Source: Gamarada debralockiae
Taxonomy: Eukaryota; Ascomycota; Leotiomycetes; Helotiales; Hyphodiscaceae
Reading direction: 5' to 3'
Assembly: GCA_002803225.1 (NCBI GenBank)
Contig: NXFV01000502.1
Location: 1 to 64,000, forward strand
DNA length: 64,000 nt
Shown here: piece by piece, positions 60,301-64,000 of the stretch
How the letters are laid out: each line of letters opens with the position of its first letter
Position numbering within the stretch: position 1 is the first letter of the stretch
Notes under the pieces: generated by a model
What the model saw: the letters and a program-made list of their open reading frames with translations, nothing else
Database searches by the model: none
Told to the model about the DNA's origin: nothing
Made by a program: the position numbers and the translations under genes

Positions 60301-60804
60301 CACTGTGGTTGCAGCTGGAGCAGGAATGCTGTATTGGACAGGAAGTCATTATACTGACTGGTGGGAGCTTTGTGGCTGGGTATTGGTGGTTGAGGTGAGT
60401 TTCAGGGACTAACATATTTCCTTCCCAGGACTTTTTCTGAGCTAGGACTCATGGGTTATGTCTTCGGAGCAGAATCCAAACGAGTGAGCAATTGCTGAAC
60501 CCCCCAATCTTCTACAGTATGTCGGTTGCTGGAGCTGCAAGGCTGCTACTCATGATTGCGCAGGAACAAAGTAGTGGGTGGCACGAGGTCGACTAAGTTG
60601 TATGGTGAGAAAATGCATATACAGAGGTAGGAGCCATTCAAAGAATAGCTTTTGGGAGACAGTGAAAGCTGGTCACTTACGTTTCGCACAAATAGAAGAT
60701 GAAGCTGACACATATCGGATATTTGACGGTAGAGTGAAATTGGTACACTGTGCATTTATTTCCTAGACCCAACCAACGCCCCTTCCTTCAATATCCACCT
60801 CAAA
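57378..60804. other. 3.4-kb interval with a possible decayed gene
   Basis: This stretch holds the 3' flank of the C2H2 gene, unassignable short frames, and a probable decayed membrane-protein gene at about 59997-60573. SF3B1 ends at 60805. Confidence 0.55.
59997..60573 (+). pseudogene. Possible decayed small membrane-protein gene
   Basis: Protein-like pieces occur in order but not in one frame. The first is a Thr/Ser/Asp-rich piece ending AVSAITDPDFLPALDEVPAA followed by TAA. In another frame comes SKSHLLHSLIVGGVF, then TAA, then FMGFELFQISEHQ and hydrophobic LGVLALGLGTVVAAGAGML. This continues YWTGSHYTDWWELCGWVLVV. After a GTGAGT intron-like gap comes ELGLMGYVFGAESKR. The two hydrophobic stretches could be membrane helices. 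A short intact product could instead start at the ATG at 60236. I recognise no family. Either this is a degenerating gene or my splice reading is wrong. Confidence 0.4.
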
Positions 60805-63800
60805 TCAAATTACAATATCGAGCTCCGGGCGGCTCACCATCTCAGAGTCTAGGCGTGGGTAATATGGCACCATGGCATCGCTGGACTGAACATAACTTTC
60901 GTTGTACAGGCGAAAATATATATGACGGACCTTTCGTGCAGGATGAAAGAGTCCGGCCCAGATATAATTTAATAGCAATCCTGGCCCAATTGCCATGCGA
61001 ATTGCATCAATCGCTTCCACAATCCGGTCAATGACATGTGGGCTAGTCTCAAAGAGATTTGGCCATAGCAAATTCAAGAGATGGACGCAGGCATCCTCGC
61101 AGGAAAGGCCAACCACACCTAATGCCATATGCTTGACGACAGAAGCTGCGGTTTGTCGATGAACTTGATCTCGATCGATCAGGGCGTCCTCCAAGAGCGG
61201 CGTTATGGCATACACTAGTACCACATGGTCAGCATCACTTCTACCACAGCGGGGAACTCCATACGCACCATAATCTTTTGACATCTCTCCGATGTATTCT
61301 GTAAGGAAGGAGAGGGATTTGAGAACACCGTTCTGGACGTTGAGTTCAGGGACGCGATATTCGTTCATCAGAGCTGGAAGGACAGTAAATGGCGCACAGG
61401 TCTCTGCAACGATACCGATCGCTACACTAGTGCACACTCGAGACTGTCTTTCTTGCACACGGAGGTTGTTCAATAGCAAAGATAAAACGTCCTGGGGTCC
61501 GATAGCTTTGGCTATGAAACCAAATGTGTTGTTAGCGGCTCTTCGAATACCCTTCTTGTGGGCCTTGAGCATGTCCAGAAGTTCGAAGCAAATTCGCATC
61601 CATTCACGTGCATTGACACTCTCGGGACCACGGTCCGCAATTCTGCCGACTAAATCGATGGTATTTTCCTGGACCTTTTCATGTCGATTTCGTAGAATAG
61701 GAGTGAGGCGTGGAAGCAGGTCTTTGATAGGCGGCTGCATCTGACTGATACCCACGACGGTTACAATTGACCGCAAAGCACCGAGAATAGATCCGAGGAC
61801 TTCAGGATACTCCTCACCAAGGTACTCGTAAAGGACAATGCCAAGCTTTCCCATCAGTGCATCCTCGCCACACTGCTTCATGACCATCGCGATTCTTGAG
61901 ATCAAATCAGCAGCCTGTTGACGAACCGTGGCAGATTTGTTGTTTAGACGAAAGAGAATGGTGCTAACGATCGGCTGAATGTAAGGCTTGCATCGTGTGC
62001 CGAGGGCGTTGACAACAGTTCCAAACCCATTAAGCATAACAATATCTTCAATACTCTGCTCTTGGAACGCCGTAAGAATACCGTCAATCAATCTCTCTTC
62101 CAAGCGCTCTCCAATGTCAGCAGCGCCAAGACTGGCAACGACCTTCTCAATCGTCTCGACGGTCATCTTCCTGTACGCCTCGCTTTCGTCCTTAAGGTTG
62201 TTGACAATTCTTTCCACGATCTCGCCAACACCAACCTTCTGTCCAAGATCAACTGTTGTCTCGACCACCTGTCTGTAATTGCGCTTGTCCAAGGCCATTC
62301 GTCGAACCCAGAAACTCTTGAAGAACTCATCCAGAACGTGTTCCTTGAGATATCCAGCTGTGACTCCATCTGTACCAGCGCACTGAGAGACGACCTTGAG
62401 GACCACCTTCTTCATCTCTTCATCCGGTGAGGAGAATTCTCTCAACAAGATCTCCATAATCTGGCTCGTATAATAATTGGCATACTCTTCGTCCATCAAG
62501 GGAATGATGTATCCAACGGCCTTTAAAAAACCCGCAAGACCCTTGCCACGTTGCTTGCGAGCGCCGGTCCAGAGAGGGTTTAAAATATCGTCGAAACTTT
62601 CGATACCGTAAGGATTGGCGGCCTCAGCCAAGGCAGCAATTGCCAAACTGGTCACGGTACGAACTTTAGTCTGGTCATCGTTGAGGTTTCCTCCAATGCA
62701 GTCAACGAGGCCTTTGAGATGAGGAAGAACCGCACAGCCCATCAAGATTGGAATTTGTTGCACGATCTTAACTCCCGTGTGTCTCGCTTGCCATGACTTC
62801 TTGCTTCGACATACGGCGCGAAGGAATGGAAGAAGCGCTGGGATACCAAGGGCAGAGGCGACCACAGCGAAGGCTCTTGCAGTTGTGTTTCGAACGTACT
62901 CATCGACATGATCGATATCTGGGCGCATGGTACTGATCATATGAGCGAGACCAGCAGCCTTACTCAGGTTGGATATGATTTCTCGACCTTCGACTCTGGC
63001 ATAGTAGTCCTGGTCAATAAGCAGCGGTTCAATGACAACCAAAATCTTGTGAACGTAGGGTCGCACTAAGTCGTCTAGCTTGTAGAGGACGCGGTCGATG
63101 ACTTTGACCAGTAAATGTCGTTCTTGATCCTCCAACGTCTTCTCCATGAGGAGGGGTAGAATTTGGTTAAAGAGAGGTCCAGCACCGAATTGTCTTGCAT
63201 TGTCTGTGAGCTGCCTCAAAGCGGTTTTTCTCATGGACGGACTTCCGTTTTTTACCTTCAATAACAGTCTCATGATCTTTCGCTCCTTCAGCTCCTCCAC
63301 ACTCATTGTGTTTTCGTCACTTCCGTCTGTAAGCTTCCCAAAGTATGCCATGTCCTCGGCCTTGAAGAATTGTAGATCCCCAACTCCTGGAATCTCCGTT
63401 GGAAGCTGCTTTCCTAGGGTCCGTCCGCTTTCAGGTTCTTGCATCATGAAGCCACCAAATCCAGAAGCGCCACCAGAAGGAGCTGGAGTAGCCATGAGCT
63501 TCTGTGCAATTGTACGAATGGGTGCATAGCCAGGCGGTGGTTCGAGGATCTTGTAGCCTTCGGATGGCAGCATCTCATCGAGTTGCTCGTCTGATAAGGG
63601 AGCGTTCCTCGAGGAGACGTCGGTTCCAAATGCAGTAGGCATAACAGGGCCGCCCATTTGCGACGGATGCATAGGGGTAACTAGCCCTGCTGCGCCAATT
63701 GGAGTTGCGCCGACAGCAGGAGCCTGGTCGAATCTTGATCTTCGTCGTGGTGTTTCACCGACTGGAGCACCCAGTGAAGGCGTCTGATCCCATCGTGAGC

Positions 63801-64000
63801 GTTTGACCTTGGCATCTGTTGGCTGGGTGGCATCTCCGGTAGATTCAGATCCAACGTCCCATCGCTGCTTTCTCTTGCGACCTGTGGCGACTACGGTGGA
63901 GCCAGCATCTTTGTTCTCCTTATCGCTTGGGGAACCACTATCTTCCTTGATCAGCGTGGCTTCGTGATGGACGATCTCTCCATTTGCTCTCTTCTCTTCG
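60805..64000 (-). CDS. hsh155: U2 snRNP core splicing factor SF3B1 / Hsh155 (5' end beyond window)
   Basis: SF3B1 is the HEAT-repeat scaffold of SF3b that clamps the branch-site duplex in U2 snRNP. Exons visible are 61269->64000 and 60805-61214. The 54-nt intron 61215-61268 is in frame and without stops, but its removal restores the conserved [15 protein letters not shown]. The N-terminal part carries RWD motifs typical of the p14/splicing-regulator binding region ([28 protein letters not shown]). The [20 protein letters not shown] segment follows, and then about 20 HEAT repeats (e.g. [32 protein letters not shown]). It ends SRPELDIVI. About 1,050 residues are visible; the start codon lies outside. 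Confidence 0.97.
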   Translation of the reverse strand, partial: EEKRANGEIVHHEATLIKEDSGSPSDKENKDAGSTVVATGRKRKQRWDVGSESTGDATQPTDAKVKRSRWDQTPSLGAPVGETPRRRSRFDQAPAVGATPIGAAGLVTPMHPSQMGGPVMPTAFGTDVSSRNAPLSDEQLDEMLPSEGYKILEPPPGYAPIRTIAQKLMATPAPSGGASGFGGFMMQEPESGRTLGKQLPTEIPGVGDLQFFKAEDMAYFGKLTDGSDENTMSVEELKERKIMRLLLKVKNGSPSMRKTALRQLTDNARQFGAGPLFNQILPLLMEKTLEDQERHLLVKVIDRVLYKLDDLVRPYVHKILVVIEPLLIDQDYYARVEGREIISNLSKAAGLAHMISTMRPDIDHVDEYVRNTTARAFAVVASALGIPALLPFLRAVCRSKKSWQARHTGVKIVQQIPILMGCAVLPHLKGLVDCIGGNLNDDQTKVRTVTSLAIAALAEAANPYGIESFDDILNPLWTGARKQRGKGLAGFLKAVGYIIPLMDEEYANYYTSQIMEILLREFSSPDEEMKKVVLKVVSQCAGTDGVTAGYLKEHVLDEFFKSFWVRRMALDKRNYRQVVETTVDLGQKVGVGEIVERIVNNLKDESEAYRKMTVETIEKVVASLGAADIGERLEERLIDGILTAFQEQSIEDIVMLNGFGTVVNALGTRCKPYIQPIVSTILFRLNNKSATVRQQAADLISRIAMVMKQCGEDALMGKLGIVLYEYLGEEYPEVLGSILGALRSIVTVVGISQMQPPIKDLLPRLTPILRNRHEKVQENTIDLVGRIADRGPESVNAREWMRICFELLDMLKAHKKGIRRAANNTFGFIAKAIGPQDVLSLLLNNLRVQERQSRVCTSVAIGIVAETCAPFTVLPALMNEYRVPELNVQNGVLKSLSFLTEYIGEMSKDYGAYGVPRCGRSDADHVVLVYAITPLLEDALIDRDQVHRQTAASVVKHMALGVVGLSCEDACVHLLNLLWPNLFETSPHVIDRIVEAIDAIRMAIGPGLLLNYIWAGLFHPARKVRHIYFRLYNESYVQSSDAMVPYYPRLDSEMVSRPELDIVI

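Noticed and set aside
1..64000. CRISPR array, prokaryotic operon or phage-like system
   Set aside because: The genes are spliced eukaryotic genes. The only regular tandem repeat is the coding TPR array.

Overview
The window is nuclear DNA of a filamentous ascomycete (Pezizomycotina). The genes are typical fungal orthologues with short introns, mostly 46-60 nt, carrying GT..AG ends and CTAAC/CTGAC-like branch sites. A HET-domain NLR-like receptor and a fungal-type Zn(II)2Cys6 regulator are also present. A leotiomycete-like genome is my guess from overall protein character and was not tested. I see no operons, plasmid or phage genes, CRISPR arrays, rRNA, or convincing tRNA.

Left part (1-17.1 kb). 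Bases 1-2921 hold most of a HET-NB-ARC-TPR receptor on the minus strand, cut by the left edge. Next come the mRNA export receptor Mex67 (minus) and the ER-Golgi cargo protein Erv46 (plus), then a gene-poor stretch with a decayed Tc1/mariner transposase. After that are a Sel1-repeat Nif1/Dsf2-like protein (plus) and a seven-transmembrane receptor (minus).

Middle part (17.1-38.4 kb). About 7 kb without a recognisable gene is followed by a compact housekeeping block. This block contains FAN1 nuclease (minus), the COMPASS subunit Sdc1/Dpy-30 (plus), ribosomal protein S13/uS15 (minus), splicing factor U2AF65 (minus), 8-oxoguanine glycosylase OGG1 (plus) and an 11-exon CorA-type metal transporter (plus). 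FAN1/Sdc1 and U2AF65/OGG1 are head-to-head pairs separated by only about 200 bp.

Right part (38.4-64 kb). A broken Zn(II)2Cys6 transcription factor lies beside an intact short-chain dehydrogenase, both on the minus strand. They are followed by the mitochondrial nuclease Lcl3 (plus) and the polarity protein Rax2 (plus). About 6.5 kb of apparently non-coding DNA then leads to a FlbC-like C2H2 developmental regulator (plus). A possible decayed membrane-protein gene comes next, and SF3B1/Hsh155 (minus) runs off the right edge.

Functional themes are mRNA maturation and export (Mex67, U2AF65, SF3B1), DNA repair (FAN1, OGG1) and polarity or development (Rax2, Nif1-like, FlbC-like). Their proximity looks like ordinary synteny, not a pathway cluster. 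Exon boundaries were deduced by eye from splice signals, reading phase and family conservation.
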